Origin: Paenibacillus sp. OVF10
GTDB lineage: Bacteria > Bacillota > Bacilli > Paenibacillales > Paenibacillaceae
Length of the DNA stretch: 64,000 nucleotides
NCBI GenBank assembly: GCA_022836915.1
Contig: CP094668.1
Coordinates: 2,170,001 to 2,234,000, forward strand
Reading direction: 5' to 3'
This document shows positions 11,172-22,851 of this stretch, piece after piece; within the stretch, counting starts at the first letter, position 1, and each line of letters starts with the position of its first letter. The notes under the pieces were generated by a model. That model did no database searches. It had not been told where the DNA came from and worked only from the letters and a program-made list of their open reading frames with translations. Made by a program: the position numbers and the translations under genes.

Positions 11172-11298
11172 ATTATACATGATTATCACACGTAACGTAG
11201 CTTAGCTCTGATCTGATAATCTAGCCAATTGATTTATCAGCCGTTTATGGAGATTGATTTTTCAATTTTTGGTTATTTTATTATATTGGAGGGATTTT

Positions 11299-11646
11299 AT
11301 GAAATTATTTAAATTGCCATTGATTCTTTGTACTATATTACTTTTATCTATTGTCTCAGCTTGTAGTGCGGATGATAGGCTACACGGAAAGAGCGATAAC
11401 TGGGATGTGTCTCTTCAGAGATCAACAGGGATCTATAGTATTACTTATATAGGTGATGAAAAGCGTATAAAGGATTTTGTGTTTGACCTTACCGGCAATA
11501 ATATAAAACAACAGGGGAAAGCGCTTGAGGAACAAGGGGTACCGTTCAGTATGTCGGGAACGGTTACTGAGGCGGAGAATACGAAAGACCCAATTACTTT
11601 TAAAATGAGTTGGAACAATCAAAGCGAGATTGTAACGTTTGAGTAA
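11299..11646 (+). CDS. Putative lipoprotein, hypothetical
   Basis: The 115-residue protein starts MKLFKLPLILCTILLLSI and has a lipobox ending VSAC near residue 22, so it is likely exported and lipid-anchored. The mature part (Ser/Asp-rich, then mixed beta) has no known catalytic motif. GGAGGG precedes ATG 11299 by 8 nt. An upstream in-frame ATG at 11254 lacks a binding site. It belongs to the same AT-rich accessory patch as its neighbours. Confidence 0.7.
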   Translation: MKLFKLPLILCTILLLSIVSACSADDRLHGKSDNWDVSLQRSTGIYSITYIGDEKRIKDFVFDLTGNNIKQQGKALEEQGVPFSMSGTVTEAENTKDPITFKMSWNNQSEIVTFE

Positions 11647-11672
11647 CTCTCGCATTCGGGAGGTGTTCATCA

Positions 11673-11819
11673 GTGGTTTGGTGGCAACTATTAATTGCGT
11701 GGATATGCATTATTTGTTTAATGATAACGTTCAAAGACAGGATCAGTAAATGGATATTATACCCTGTATCGCTTTTTTGTATCGTGATTACTTTAATATT
11801 AGGACTCTTTAATCCCTAA
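11673..11819 (+). CDS. Small membrane protein of 48 residues
   Basis: A GTG at 11673 opens a 48-codon frame (MVWWQLLIAWICIICLMITF, a basic KDRISK linker, then YPVSLFCIVITLILGLFNP). GGGAGG at 11659-11664 is about 8 nt upstream. The two hydrophobic segments separated by a basic turn look like a genuine small membrane protein. It lies 27 nt after the lipoprotein gene and is followed by a terminator, so it probably closes this small transcription unit. Confidence 0.55.
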   Translation: MVWWQLLIAWICIICLMITFKDRISKWILYPVSLFCIVITLILGLFNP

Positions 11820-11878
11820 AAGAAGAGATCGCAAGTAAATTTGCTTAATCATTTCTATAGTACATACATCATACGTTA

Positions 11879-11907
11879 GGCCGTTCCTTCAGGGAGCGGC
11901 CTTTTTC
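11879..11907 (+). terminator. Terminator of the AT-rich small-protein unit
   Basis: GGCCGTTCC and GGGAGCGGCC (11879-11901) pair around TTCA with one bulge and are followed by TTTTT. Confidence 0.85.
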
Positions 11908-11918
11908 ACAACGAAGTC

Positions 11919-12605
11919 TTACTTCGCAACAGTTATTTCAAAAGTCGAGTGATCATGATCCTGAATGCTGAAGCGATATTCCAATCCATTTCGAACCGTC
12001 GCCCCATCAAAATCAGACTGATTCACATCACGATCTAATAGACCGATATCCTGGATGACATCTTGTGCATCGTTATACGTGTACTCACTATTGGTTGTGA
12101 GAATGAGTGTGGCGATCGCGGTCAACAGAATTCCACCTGTGGGTTGGCGCGGGTCACCAGTCGCGTATAAGCTGATTTCCTGAATGCTCCGATCTGCATT
12201 CACTACACCAACCAAACGCAACTCGTCATTAAAGATATACTCGAAAGCACCACTGCCTTGCTCCGAAGAGTCTTGTATATCCAAGCGGGTAATACTCAGC
12301 CCGTTCAGTCGGTATTTGCCTACGGCACCATTAAACTTGTTTTTAAATTCATCGGTAGTCATATGGAGGCCAGAAAGTTCGATTTGGGATGAAGGGGGCT
12401 GATCTATTTCAGACTGATTAGAGTTCGAAGATAAAGTCAGCATGCCATACAACCCAATTGAAGCAATCGCAAAACAGGCCGTTGTTAGAATAATGTATTT
12501 GATCGGCAACCTATTACCTTTGCGAATAGATAAGATCATCAGAACAAGAAATCCCAAGAAAGCAATGAAACCAAGAATGAAAAGAGCGGTAAACAGATAT
12601 TGCAA
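11919..12605 (-). CDS. Hypothetical membrane protein with extracytoplasmic domain
   Basis: The 228-residue protein has two N-terminal membrane helices (residues ~3-26 and ~36-58) and a polar remainder that probably lies outside the membrane. No motif known to me is present in the outer part. TTG 12605 follows GAGGTGAG with good spacing. A sigma-A-like promoter is at 12654-12681. It is convergent with the preceding small-protein unit and lies downstream of the VanZ-domain gene on the same strand. Confidence 0.65.
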   Translation of the reverse strand: MQYLFTALFILGFIAFLGFLVLMILSIRKGNRLPIKYIILTTACFAIASIGLYGMLTLSSNSNQSEIDQPPSSQIELSGLHMTTDEFKNKFNGAVGKYRLNGLSITRLDIQDSSEQGSGAFEYIFNDELRLVGVVNADRSIQEISLYATGDPRQPTGGILLTAIATLILTTNSEYTYNDAQDVIQDIGLLDRDVNQSDFDGATVRNGLEYRFSIQDHDHSTFEITVAK

Positions 12606-12653
12606 ATTCTCACCTCGTAATCAAAATAATTTCATCGTTCGAGCACCTCATTT

Positions 12654-12681
12654 ATTATAATGTTCTCATGAAAAACTTCAA
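12654..12681 (-). promoter_or_regulatory. Sigma-A-like promoter for the 11919-12605 gene
   Basis: On the minus strand TTGAAG (12681-12676) and TATAAT (12659-12654) are separated by 16 nt. Confidence 0.5.
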
Positions 12682-12712
12682 ACTCATACATCAAGGCAGG
12701 CAGAAGCTGAAA

Positions 12713-14140
12713 TCAATTCATTACTGCTGGGATCAAGGCATCCCAATTCTCTCCATTGATCTCTCCTTCAAATCGATAAACTGGCTGATAATAACCTTTT
12801 GAATCATAGGTGTAAGTCAGTTCATACTTGTTCACACTTAGTTTGTCTCCTTTCTTTAAGTTGTTATAGATCGAAAAGTTTCCCTTGGGAATTTCTTCGT
12901 ATGCCTCAGCCGGACTGATAATATCAACCACTCGCACATAAATATTTTTATTCATAGAGTATAATAAATTCTGAGGAATCATAGGTTCTGCTGATGGGAC
13001 AATCATAACTAGTCCGGTATCATAATCGCGGTCACCCTTCGCGATATCTGTAACTGTTTTTTCGATATCCCATCGGACCGTGTCTCCATTTTGCGTGCTG
13101 AATATCGCTTTCTTAGGCAATAAGTCATTCTCAATCAACCAACTGCCATACTCTTGTCCTTGTTTGATTAAATCTTCCGGCTCTACTGGAGTGCTTGCTT
13201 CAATATTAGATGCCAGCCACCATGTGCCTCGACTGACGTCATAATTAAAGGTATATTCTGTTCCCGTATTGTCAAGAAAACTCCAAATTCGGTTGTATCC
13301 ATCAATAGATATGCTACCTTTCTGATGTAATTCAAAATAATCCTTCATTAGAGAGGCAACTCGTTTGGCATATTCCAGGTTGTGAATTTCACTACTGCGA
13401 TAAAGAGATACTTTCTCGGCCTCATCCGGTAACCTTGTGTTAAGCGTTACTTCGACTTGATTCATATTTTGAGAAATAGCTGGACGTATGGAGAGATTAC
13501 CAAGTTCTTTGTTGTGATAAATGATAAAAGCACTGGAAAAAAGCATCGTAAAAACTAGTGGTATGCAGAGTGCCTTCCATAGTGATCTTAAGGTGATCTT
13601 TCTTTGCTCAACACTGTCGAGGATCGCTCTCATCAACAAATATCCTGCCATACTACCTAGTGTATTATGTAGAATATCATCAAGTTCAAATATTCCCCTA
13701 CCGGTGATCATTTGTAAAATTTCGATACCCAATGTAACCAACAGCGATATGAGTAGCACGGGCTTAAAGTGACGCGTTTTCATTCCGATATGCGGAAGTA
13801 TAAAACCGAATGGTGCGAACATCAACATGTTAAAAATGATGAGCTGGAATTCGCTCAACGACCATTGATTCCATGCATTTATATAGCCACTGAATAGCTC
13901 TAAATTGATCCAACCCTCATAATTAGCTCCTCTGCTAAATGTGGTTAAAGTCATAACAATGACAAACCAACCCAAGATCAAAAATGACGCTATAAATTGC
14001 CTGTTAGTTATGCTTCTTTTACCCCCTCTTTTCCTATATGCAATATATACTGAATAAGTAATACCGATTACAACAACTCCTGCGGCCAATGCAATAGCTA
14101 AGATAGGCAATATTCTGCCTATAACTTGTATTAAATCCAT
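12713..14140 (-). CDS. VanZ-domain membrane protein with large extracellular C-terminal domain
   Basis: Residues ~1-180 form a VanZ-like membrane domain: the NMLMFAPFGFILPHIG motif and the acidic IEILQMITGRGIFELDDILHNTLG segment are typical of that family. VanZ of enterococci gives low-level teicoplanin resistance, but most family members have no known role. Another membrane helix occurs near residue 195 and the last ~270 residues are polar, which is much longer than the ~160-residue VanZ proteins. ATG 14140 is chosen because GGAGGA lies 7 nt upstream; ATG 14155 overlaps that site. No vancomycin-resistance genes are nearby. Confidence 0.8.
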   Translation of the reverse strand: MDLIQVIGRILPILAIALAAGVVVIGITYSVYIAYRKRGGKRSITNRQFIASFLILGWFVIVMTLTTFSRGANYEGWINLELFSGYINAWNQWSLSEFQLIIFNMLMFAPFGFILPHIGMKTRHFKPVLLISLLVTLGIEILQMITGRGIFELDDILHNTLGSMAGYLLMRAILDSVEQRKITLRSLWKALCIPLVFTMLFSSAFIIYHNKELGNLSIRPAISQNMNQVEVTLNTRLPDEAEKVSLYRSSEIHNLEYAKRVASLMKDYFELHQKGSISIDGYNRIWSFLDNTGTEYTFNYDVSRGTWWLASNIEASTPVEPEDLIKQGQEYGSWLIENDLLPKKAIFSTQNGDTVRWDIEKTVTDIAKGDRDYDTGLVMIVPSAEPMIPQNLLYSMNKNIYVRVVDIISPAEAYEEIPKGNFSIYNNLKKGDKLSVNKYELTYTYDSKGYYQPVYRFEGEINGENWDALIPAVMN

Positions 14141-14271
14141 TTGTAACTCCTCCATTTATTTTGTGTTCATTGTCAGCATCTTGTTTGTTTAAAGTATAAT
14201 CAATGGTGTTTGTAACTCCTATGTATCTATCTTTCACGAATCTTTCAAAAATGTAAGATTAGATTGTATGA

Positions 14272-14308
14272 ACAAAAAAGCACTGCCGGCATATTGCCAG
14301 CAGTGCTT
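14272..14308 (-). terminator. lacZ terminator
   Basis: On the minus strand GCACTGCTGGC and GCCGGCAGTGC pair around AATAT and are followed by TTTTTTG. Confidence 0.85.
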
Positions 14309-14316
14309 GCTTGATG

Positions 14317-17469
<3,153 letters not shown>

Positions 17470-17480
17470 TCATTATAGAA

Positions 17481-18395
17481 TTGAATGATGACTTAGAGAA
17501 TAAAGAATATTGCCCATATATATCACAATATGAAACTAACGATGAAGAAAGTGGTGTACTGGATGGATACCCGGATTTTTTTGGTAAAACAGAAGAAGCT
17601 GCTCGCCTGCCGATCTATATGACCACGGTTGGTTACTGGGAACACCAATATGAAACCGAGCGTCCAGAGGGATTCCCGGATTATCAGATCCATCAGATTA
17701 TTCATGGTCAGGGGAGGCTGATTATACAAGAAGACGAGTATATTGTCGGACCGGGTGACGTTTTCTTTCTGTATCCCGATGTTCCGCATCGATATATGCC
17801 CATCAGTGACCGCTGGGAGCTGGCTTGGGTCTCGTTTCAGGGGAGAGAAGCCAGCCAGTTATTATCTTATGCGGGGATAACCGGTTCACGCGTATGCAGA
17901 CTCAGGACAGCAACGCTGCTGCGTGGCCTGGAGCAACTTCTGGTTAGAGGAGAGAATGGCGGTGATACGGATTACGCAGATTACGATGTGGAATGCTCCA
18001 AACAATTATATGCCCTGCTGCTGGATCTGAAGCCACTGCTCATCGCATCCGCCAATTATAATGATGAACTGGAGCGTTTGAAGCCAGTGCTGCGTTATAT
18101 CGCAGAGCATCTGGATCGTTCACTTTCCCTGAAGGAACTTGCCGATGTGGCTGTGGTATCTCCCCAATATTTGTGCAGGCTGTTTCAGAGGGCACTCCAT
18201 ACCAGACCTGTATTTTACGTGAACCAGGAACGGATCAATCGAAGCAAACAACTTATGTTCAGTGAGAGAGAGCTTCGAATATATGAAGTTGCTGATCGGG
18301 TGGGTTACGAGAATGCCAGTTATTTCTGTGCGATGTTCAAAAGGCATACAGGCATGAGTCCAGAGCGTTTTCGCAAACTGCACGGACTGAATTGA
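17481..18395 (+). CDS. AraC-family transcriptional regulator, divergent from lacZ
   Basis: Residues ~45-140 look like the cupin sugar-sensing domain (IHGQGRLIIQEDEYIVGPGD and LYPDVPHRYMP). The C-terminal ~100 residues carry the double helix-turn-helix (SLKELADVAVVSPQYLCRLF and VADRVGYENASYFCAMFKRHTG). Position suggests it activates lacZ in response to a sugar. The start is uncertain: TTG 17481 gives 304 residues but has no clear binding site, and the next in-frame ATG (17619) would cut into the N-terminus of the cupin region. TATAAT at 17459-17464 fits a promoter on this strand. Confidence 0.88.
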   Translation: MNDDLENKEYCPYISQYETNDEESGVLDGYPDFFGKTEEAARLPIYMTTVGYWEHQYETERPEGFPDYQIHQIIHGQGRLIIQEDEYIVGPGDVFFLYPDVPHRYMPISDRWELAWVSFQGREASQLLSYAGITGSRVCRLRTATLLRGLEQLLVRGENGGDTDYADYDVECSKQLYALLLDLKPLLIASANYNDELERLKPVLRYIAEHLDRSLSLKELADVAVVSPQYLCRLFQRALHTRPVFYVNQERINRSKQLMFSERELRIYEVADRVGYENASYFCAMFKRHTGMSPERFRKLHGLN

Positions 18396-18447
18396 AAGTC
18401 TGAATGCTGTTATTCATTTTGAATTTTGATCTGTTATTCATCCCAAT

Positions 18448-18558
18448 TTCAGTTTCCATTAAGGTTGGGAAGGTAAGATAAGTCTTGTAAACCCCTTCTC
18501 GTGTTAAATAGATGTGTGACTGGCCCTATCGGATTGTCCTCCGGTAGGGCACTTTTTT
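18448..18558 (+). ncRNA. Conserved RNA-like element, copy A, ending in a terminator
   Basis: About 76 nt (18448-18523) match copy B at 21478-21553 at a constant offset of 3030 with only seven or eight differences; the 36 nt from 18487 to 18522 are identical. Directly after the conserved core a hairpin (GCCCTATCGGA with TCCGGTAGGGC) followed by ACTTTTTT forms a terminator, whose sequence differs between the copies while its position is kept. GAAGG upstream can pair with CCTTC in the core. It lies 52 nt after an araC stop and 76 nt before the next gene. It may be an sRNA, a leader or a 3' UTR element. Confidence 0.6.
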
Positions 18559-18634
18559 CTTCATTTCTTCGGTTGATGGTATGATAGATAAATACATAAT
18601 GTGTAACCAACTCTAGTGACCGGAGGATGGAATT

Positions 18635-19570
18635 GTGGATCACAGTTTGCACCCGTTGTTTAAGCCTATTCAGATGAATGGAACGTACCCTAACAGTTAT
18701 TATGTTGAGAAAGTACCTGCTCCCGGTCTGATGGCTTATGTGGCCTGTTATTGGGAATCAGGATCTCTTCCGAACACACATGCGGATGTTGCTAAGAGAG
18801 AAGGTCCAGAGCGATCGATGACAACAGTACCTGCCCGGGTATTACCGGATGGTTGCACGGACATGCTGATTACATACGACCCGGTCTGTTCAAAGCACTC
18901 CTATGCTTACTGTGGCAATTATACACAGCCATTCGCTGTACCTGAGCCATCCGATGATGGTTCCCCTGCTGGAGACTACACCTTTGGTGTCCGGTTCTTC
19001 CCGGGTGGAGCGCATGTCTTCCATGGCATGCCTTTGGAGTGGTTTACGGATAAGCGAATTGCCCTTCAGGAATGTTGGCCGGAGAAGCTTAACGAGCTTC
19101 AGGAACGGATGGCCGAAACGAATAGTTTTGCAGAGCGAGTAGAGGTTATGAATGTGTACTTGAGTCCGTTGCCCGTGCAGGCAAGCACATCTGAGAACAA
19201 TTTGATGAAAAACGTGCTGCACCGTATCTTTATAGATGGGGGACGTATGACTGTCCAAGAGCTGGCGATGCGTGAAGTGATTAGTGAACGGCAGTTGCAT
19301 CGCAAGTTCTCGGAATGGGTCGGAATCAGCCCCAAACGATTCAGTGAGGTGGTTCGTTTTCATCGTGTGCTGAGCGATATTCATCAGGGAAACACGGCAG
19401 ACTGGGCAATGCTTGCCCAGAATCATGGATTTTTTGACCAAGCCCATCTGATTCGGCAATTTCGCAAGTTTTATGGAGAGACTCCATTGACGGCAGCCAG
19501 AGAGCATGGCAGGATGTTGTCCGATTTGTACAATAGATCTGTAGAAACGTCGGTTATACTTAAATCGTGA
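18635..19570 (+). CDS. AraC-family regulator with N-terminal DUF6597-like domain
   Basis: The 311-residue protein has an N-terminal region (VACYWESG ... VLPDGCTDMLITYD ... FGVRFFPGGAHVFHG) typical of AraC regulators carrying the DUF6597-type sensor, and a C-terminal AraC DNA-binding domain (MTVQELAMREVISERQLHRKF and WAMLAQNHGFFDQAHLIRQF). GTG 18635 follows CGGAGGATGG. The DinB-like gene 27 nt downstream is probably cotranscribed. The ligand is unknown. Confidence 0.88.
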   Translation: MDHSLHPLFKPIQMNGTYPNSYYVEKVPAPGLMAYVACYWESGSLPNTHADVAKREGPERSMTTVPARVLPDGCTDMLITYDPVCSKHSYAYCGNYTQPFAVPEPSDDGSPAGDYTFGVRFFPGGAHVFHGMPLEWFTDKRIALQECWPEKLNELQERMAETNSFAERVEVMNVYLSPLPVQASTSENNLMKNVLHRIFIDGGRMTVQELAMREVISERQLHRKFSEWVGISPKRFSEVVRFHRVLSDIHQGNTADWAMLAQNHGFFDQAHLIRQFRKFYGETPLTAAREHGRMLSDLYNRSVETSVILKS

Positions 19571-19597
19571 GAATAAAAGGTAAGGGAGACATCATAT

Positions 19598-20086
19598 ATG
19601 AATGGAACATTGCAGATTCGGGATCACTTGTTAAATGAATTGGAAACAGGCGTACGTACGGGGGCTTCGTTAATTCGCTTGATCCGTTCGGAGGATTGGT
19701 CTTATCGTCCACAGGAGAATATGCGTTCATTGGTGGAGCTAGTGCATCATTTTATCCAGATTACCGCATCCGATCTTGCCATTATGCAGGAAAAAGGTGA
19801 AGCTGAGGTTGGGCTGGTAGAGAATAGCCTGTCGGGGATTGAGGATATCGAGAAGCTTGAAGCAACATTATGGAGCAATTTCGAATCCTACAAAGCCTAT
19901 ATCACGGGATTGAGCGAAGATGACTTTTTGAATCGTTCAACGAAAGCTTTTTATATGGAACATGGTCATTTGCAGGTTCAATGGCAGATTGAAACGGTAA
20001 CGCATGTATTCCATCACCGTTCGCAGCTGTATAACTATCTCAAGCAGCAGGGCCATGAACTGAACTTTTTCATGCTGTATGCGTAA
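19598..20086 (+). CDS. DinB-family protein
   Basis: DinB/YfiT-like proteins are four-helix bundles with a three-histidine metal site; several are thiol transferases or of unknown role. The 162-residue size is typical, and candidate ligands are in LVHHFIQI near residue 50 and in ETVTHVFHHRSQL near residues 131-143. TAAGGGAG precedes ATG 19598. It follows the AraC regulator by 27 nt and ends before a strong terminator, so the two form a likely operon. Confidence 0.85.
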   Translation: MNGTLQIRDHLLNELETGVRTGASLIRLIRSEDWSYRPQENMRSLVELVHHFIQITASDLAIMQEKGEAEVGLVENSLSGIEDIEKLEATLWSNFESYKAYITGLSEDDFLNRSTKAFYMEHGHLQVQWQIETVTHVFHHRSQLYNYLKQQGHELNFFMLYA

Positions 20087-20117
20087 TTAAACCTGTAATA
20101 ATAAAGTAAGCTTAGTT

Positions 20118-20150
20118 AGCCCCACCGGATGGTCCGGTGGGGCTTTTTTT
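20118..20150 (+). terminator. Terminator after the DinB-like gene
   Basis: GCCCCACCGGA and TCCGGTGGGGC pair perfectly around TGG and are followed by TTTTTTT. Confidence 0.92.
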
Positions 20151-20275
20151 GCGTACAGTCGTCTATCAATCTATGAAGTCTATCAAAATTGGACATTATG
20201 ACGCTGGTAATTCACCGTTGCTTTAATAGATTTCAAGCATAGAATACCGTATCACAGCAAAAGGAGGTGATTTCG

Positions 20276-20563
20276 ATGGCCATCCTTTTACCGCAACAGT
20301 TTTACAATCTTCCAGCCGGTGTAGGCAAGTCTTACTACGAAAACTTGGCTGGAGGCACCAATGCCAGCGCTACAGTGAACAACTTTGGACCATTTCCAGT
20401 ATCTCTCGTAATAACACGTGTTAATGAACCTGTAGTCACTTACGTTATTCCTGTAAACAGCAGCCTTACCATTTCTGCAGGTGGAGTTCTGGTTTTTGCC
20501 TTGTTAGCTAACCTTGGAGGCGCAGCTTCCGGAACAATTCAATTTGCCGTAGCAGATTTGTAA
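20276..20563 (+). CDS. Small beta-rich protein, hypothetical
   Basis: The 95-residue protein has no charged interior and alternates Val/Thr/Ser/Asn with Gly (ASATVNNFGPFPVSLVITRV, then YVIPVNSSLTISAGGV), which suggests a single beta-sandwich or jelly-roll. It has no signal peptide or Cys. A very strong ribosome-binding site (AAAGGAGGTGA) precedes ATG 20276. Small proteins of this texture occur among Bacillales endospore-surface and appendage subunits; that link is only a weak inference. It has its own terminator. Confidence 0.7.
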   Translation: MAILLPQQFYNLPAGVGKSYYENLAGGTNASATVNNFGPFPVSLVITRVNEPVVTYVIPVNSSLTISAGGVLVFALLANLGGAASGTIQFAVADL

Positions 20564-20585
20564 TTGGTGTGGACTGAAATGGAAT

Positions 20586-20626
20586 GACCTCTGTCGGACA
20601 TCTTGTCGACGGGGGTCTTCTTTTTT
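20586..20626 (+). terminator. Terminator after the small beta-rich protein gene
   Basis: GACCTCTGTCG and CGACGGGGGTC pair, with mismatches, and are followed by TTCTTTTTT. Confidence 0.7.
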
Positions 20627-20839
20627 ATGGATATACATAGATTTAAATTAATTAAGTGGCTGGTTTACGATTACATCTGTATTCAATGCTTTTAAAATTT
20701 TTCTTGGTAAATAATAAATACGTATTTTCCTTAAAATTTAACAGCGCCTTTATACAGGTTTGTTTACTTTGGCGGTCATTCGATTAATTTAAGGTATAAG
20801 CTGCACGTGAACTGGTGTTGGCATAGAGGAGGTTAGTCG

Positions 20840-21364
20840 ATGATGAACAGAACAATCTTATTTGAAACTGAACGGTTGGAATGTGCGACTTGGAACGAAG
20901 GAGATCGTGCGCTGGCGTTTGCATTGTGGGGCGATCATGAGGTTGCCAAATGGATTAGCAGCAAGGGGTTCCTGAGCGAGGATGAAGTAGAAGCGCGATT
21001 GACACAGGAGATTCAAAGGCAGAAGGAAGCGGGTGTGCAATATTGGCCCCTTTTTGAGAAAGAGTCGAAGGTGTTTGTCGGTTGCTGTGGCCTGCGTCCG
21101 TATTCTTCAGAGAAGGATATGTATGAACTGGGATTCCATCTAACCCGGGATCACTGGGGTAAAGGGTATGCCCAGGAAGCAGCGCGTGCAGTGATTGCGT
21201 ATGGCTTTGACAAAATGAATGTGAAGGCACTGTTTGCCGGGCATCATCCGGATAATGAAGTGTCGCGTCACATCTTGATGAAGCTGGGATTTGAGTATAC
21301 AGGTGACAAACAGTATGAACCGACAGGATTAATGCATCCATCATATGTGCTGAAAAAACCGTAA
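20840..21364 (+). CDS. GNAT-family N-acetyltransferase (RimJ/RimL type)
   Basis: The 174-residue protein opens with FETERLECATW, typical of the RimJ/RimL branch, and has the acetyl-CoA binding segment HWGKGYAQEAARAVIAYGF near residues 112-130 and the C-terminal HPDNEVSRHILMKLGF. Substrates may be ribosomal-protein or small-molecule amines. GAGGAGGTTAG precedes two adjacent ATGs (20840 and 20843); either may be used. It stands alone, with copy B of the duplicated RNA-like element downstream. Confidence 0.9.
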   Translation: MMNRTILFETERLECATWNEGDRALAFALWGDHEVAKWISSKGFLSEDEVEARLTQEIQRQKEAGVQYWPLFEKESKVFVGCCGLRPYSSEKDMYELGFHLTRDHWGKGYAQEAARAVIAYGFDKMNVKALFAGHHPDNEVSRHILMKLGFEYTGDKQYEPTGLMHPSYVLKKP

Positions 21365-21477
21365 ATATGCTTCGAATAGGGACAGGCCATAGGCTATCCT
21401 AATGAAGTGAATTCATTTATATGAGAAAAGTGGTCTACTGTATATCAACCTGGTTTTCATGCTTTTTTTATTTCGCT

Positions 21478-21583
21478 TTCAGCTTCTATTAAGGTAGCAG
21501 AGGTAAGATAACTCTTGTAAACCCCTTCTCGTGTTAAATAGATGTGTGACTGACCCCGCCGGGCGCCGGTGGGGTATTTTTTT
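21478..21583 (+). ncRNA. Conserved RNA-like element, copy B, ending in a terminator
   Basis: This is the partner of the element at 18448. The core CTTGTAAACCCCTTCTCGTG and the TTAAATAGATGTGTGACTG that follows are identical, after which a different hairpin (ACCCCGCCGG with CCGGTGGGGT, 21553-21574) and TTTTTTTG complete a terminator. AGAGG upstream of the core can pair with CCTTCT, where copy A has GGAAGG, so the stem survives the sequence change. It lies 114 nt after the GNAT stop and about 160 nt before rhaD. The rest of the 21365-21746 interval is AT-rich without a gene. Confidence 0.6.
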
Positions 21584-21746
21584 GTTTGATTTTCAAATAA
21601 ACAAAACTAAACAAAAATAAGTAAAAGTATATTTCTGTGTTTTTTATTGACTATCAAAGATAAACAAAGTTATAATTAATGTGAAATAAAGAACTTACTA
21701 TGTACGTGGCAAGCCATATGATTTTCAATATAAGGAGAGATTGATC

Positions 21747-22592
21747 ATGAACGTGACCCTTACCAATGAAACAACGCAGGCTGCAGGTTTCCATATTCCA
21801 TTTGTCCGTGAGATGGCTGAGATTACACAGCATATGTGGAAAAATGGCTGGGATGAGCGTAATGGCGGTAATGTCAGCTATCTGCTGGAGGAAGAGGAAG
21901 TTACCCAATATATCGATATCCATCATGTGATTCGCAAGATCAAACCGGCATTTTCGGTGCAGGAGCTGGCAGGCAAGTATTTTATCGTGACCGCATCGGG
22001 CAAATACTTCAAAAATGTACTCGCTGATCCGGAGAGTAATCTAGGGTTGCTGCGTGTATCGCAGGATGGACAGGAGCTGGAAGTGCTCTGGGGATTGAAG
22101 TCCGGGGCGAATCCAACAAGTGAGTTGCCTACACATTTCATGAGCCATATCGAACGTCTGAAATTGGACCCCAACCACCGGGTGGTCATGCACAACCATG
22201 CCACTCATGTATTGGCTATGACGTTTATCCACGAATTGGATGAAGCAAAATTCACCAAGACCCTCTGGCAGATGTGCACGGAGTGTGTAGTTGTATTCCC
22301 GGATGGGATTGGTATTATTCCATGGATGATTCCTGGATCGAATGAGATTGGCCGCGAAACGGCTGAGAAAATGAAAGAATACCACGCGGTCATCTGGCCG
22401 CAACATGGCATCTTTGGAACAGGAACAACGATTGACGAGGCATTTGGTCTGATTGAGACCATTGAGAAGGCAGCCCAAGTGTACATGCTGGTTGCCGGCC
22501 ACGAGATCCGGCAGAGAATTACGGATGAGCAGCTGACCACACTGGCACAAGCGTTTGGTGTTACCCCTCGTCCCGGCATTCTGGGCAGTTAA
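21747..22592 (+). CDS. rhaD: Rhamnulose-1-phosphate aldolase (class II aldolase fold)
   Basis: It cleaves rhamnulose 1-phosphate to DHAP and lactaldehyde using Zn. The sequence shows [12 protein letters not shown] near residue 34, the phosphate/backbone segment [12 protein letters not shown], the zinc ligands in [10 protein letters not shown] near residue 147 and the third His in [10 protein letters not shown] near residue 217. ATG 21747 (MNVTLTNE) has AAGGAGAG 8 nt upstream; the TTG at 21741 is too close. No rhaA or rhaB is adjacent, which is unusual for this gene. Confidence 0.93.
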   Translation: MNVTLTNETTQAAGFHIPFVREMAEITQHMWKNGWDERNGGNVSYLLEEEEVTQYIDIHHVIRKIKPAFSVQELAGKYFIVTASGKYFKNVLADPESNLGLLRVSQDGQELEVLWGLKSGANPTSELPTHFMSHIERLKLDPNHRVVMHNHATHVLAMTFIHELDEAKFTKTLWQMCTECVVVFPDGIGIIPWMIPGSNEIGRETAEKMKEYHAVIWPQHGIFGTGTTIDEAFGLIETIEKAAQVYMLVAGHEIRQRITDEQLTTLAQAFGVTPRPGILGS

Positions 22593-22612
22593 AATAGTCA
22601 ACGCATAGATCA

Positions 22613-22658
22613 AGGAAGTGGCTTTTGGTTCATTGAACCAAAGGCCATTTCCTTTTTT
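22613..22658 (+). terminator. rhaD terminator
   Basis: GGAAGTGGCTTTTGGTTCA and TGAACCAAAGGCCATTTCC form a long, nearly perfect stem followed by TTTTTT. The remaining interval to kimA (22660-22850) shows no riboswitch I can recognise. Confidence 0.9.
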
Positions 22659-22851
22659 GACGAACAATCGTCATTTTGGTTCAAAAAAGTTCAAATTGCT
22701 GAACAAGAATGGCTTTGTTATCGATTATTGAATCGTAGAATGCATTATCACGCGCTGGCGAATTTCGGGTGAAATGACGTATTGTCAATAGCTCTGCGAT
22801 TTTGCATAATAACAATGCTTCACAGATGAGAAATGGAAGGAAGTTATGATC

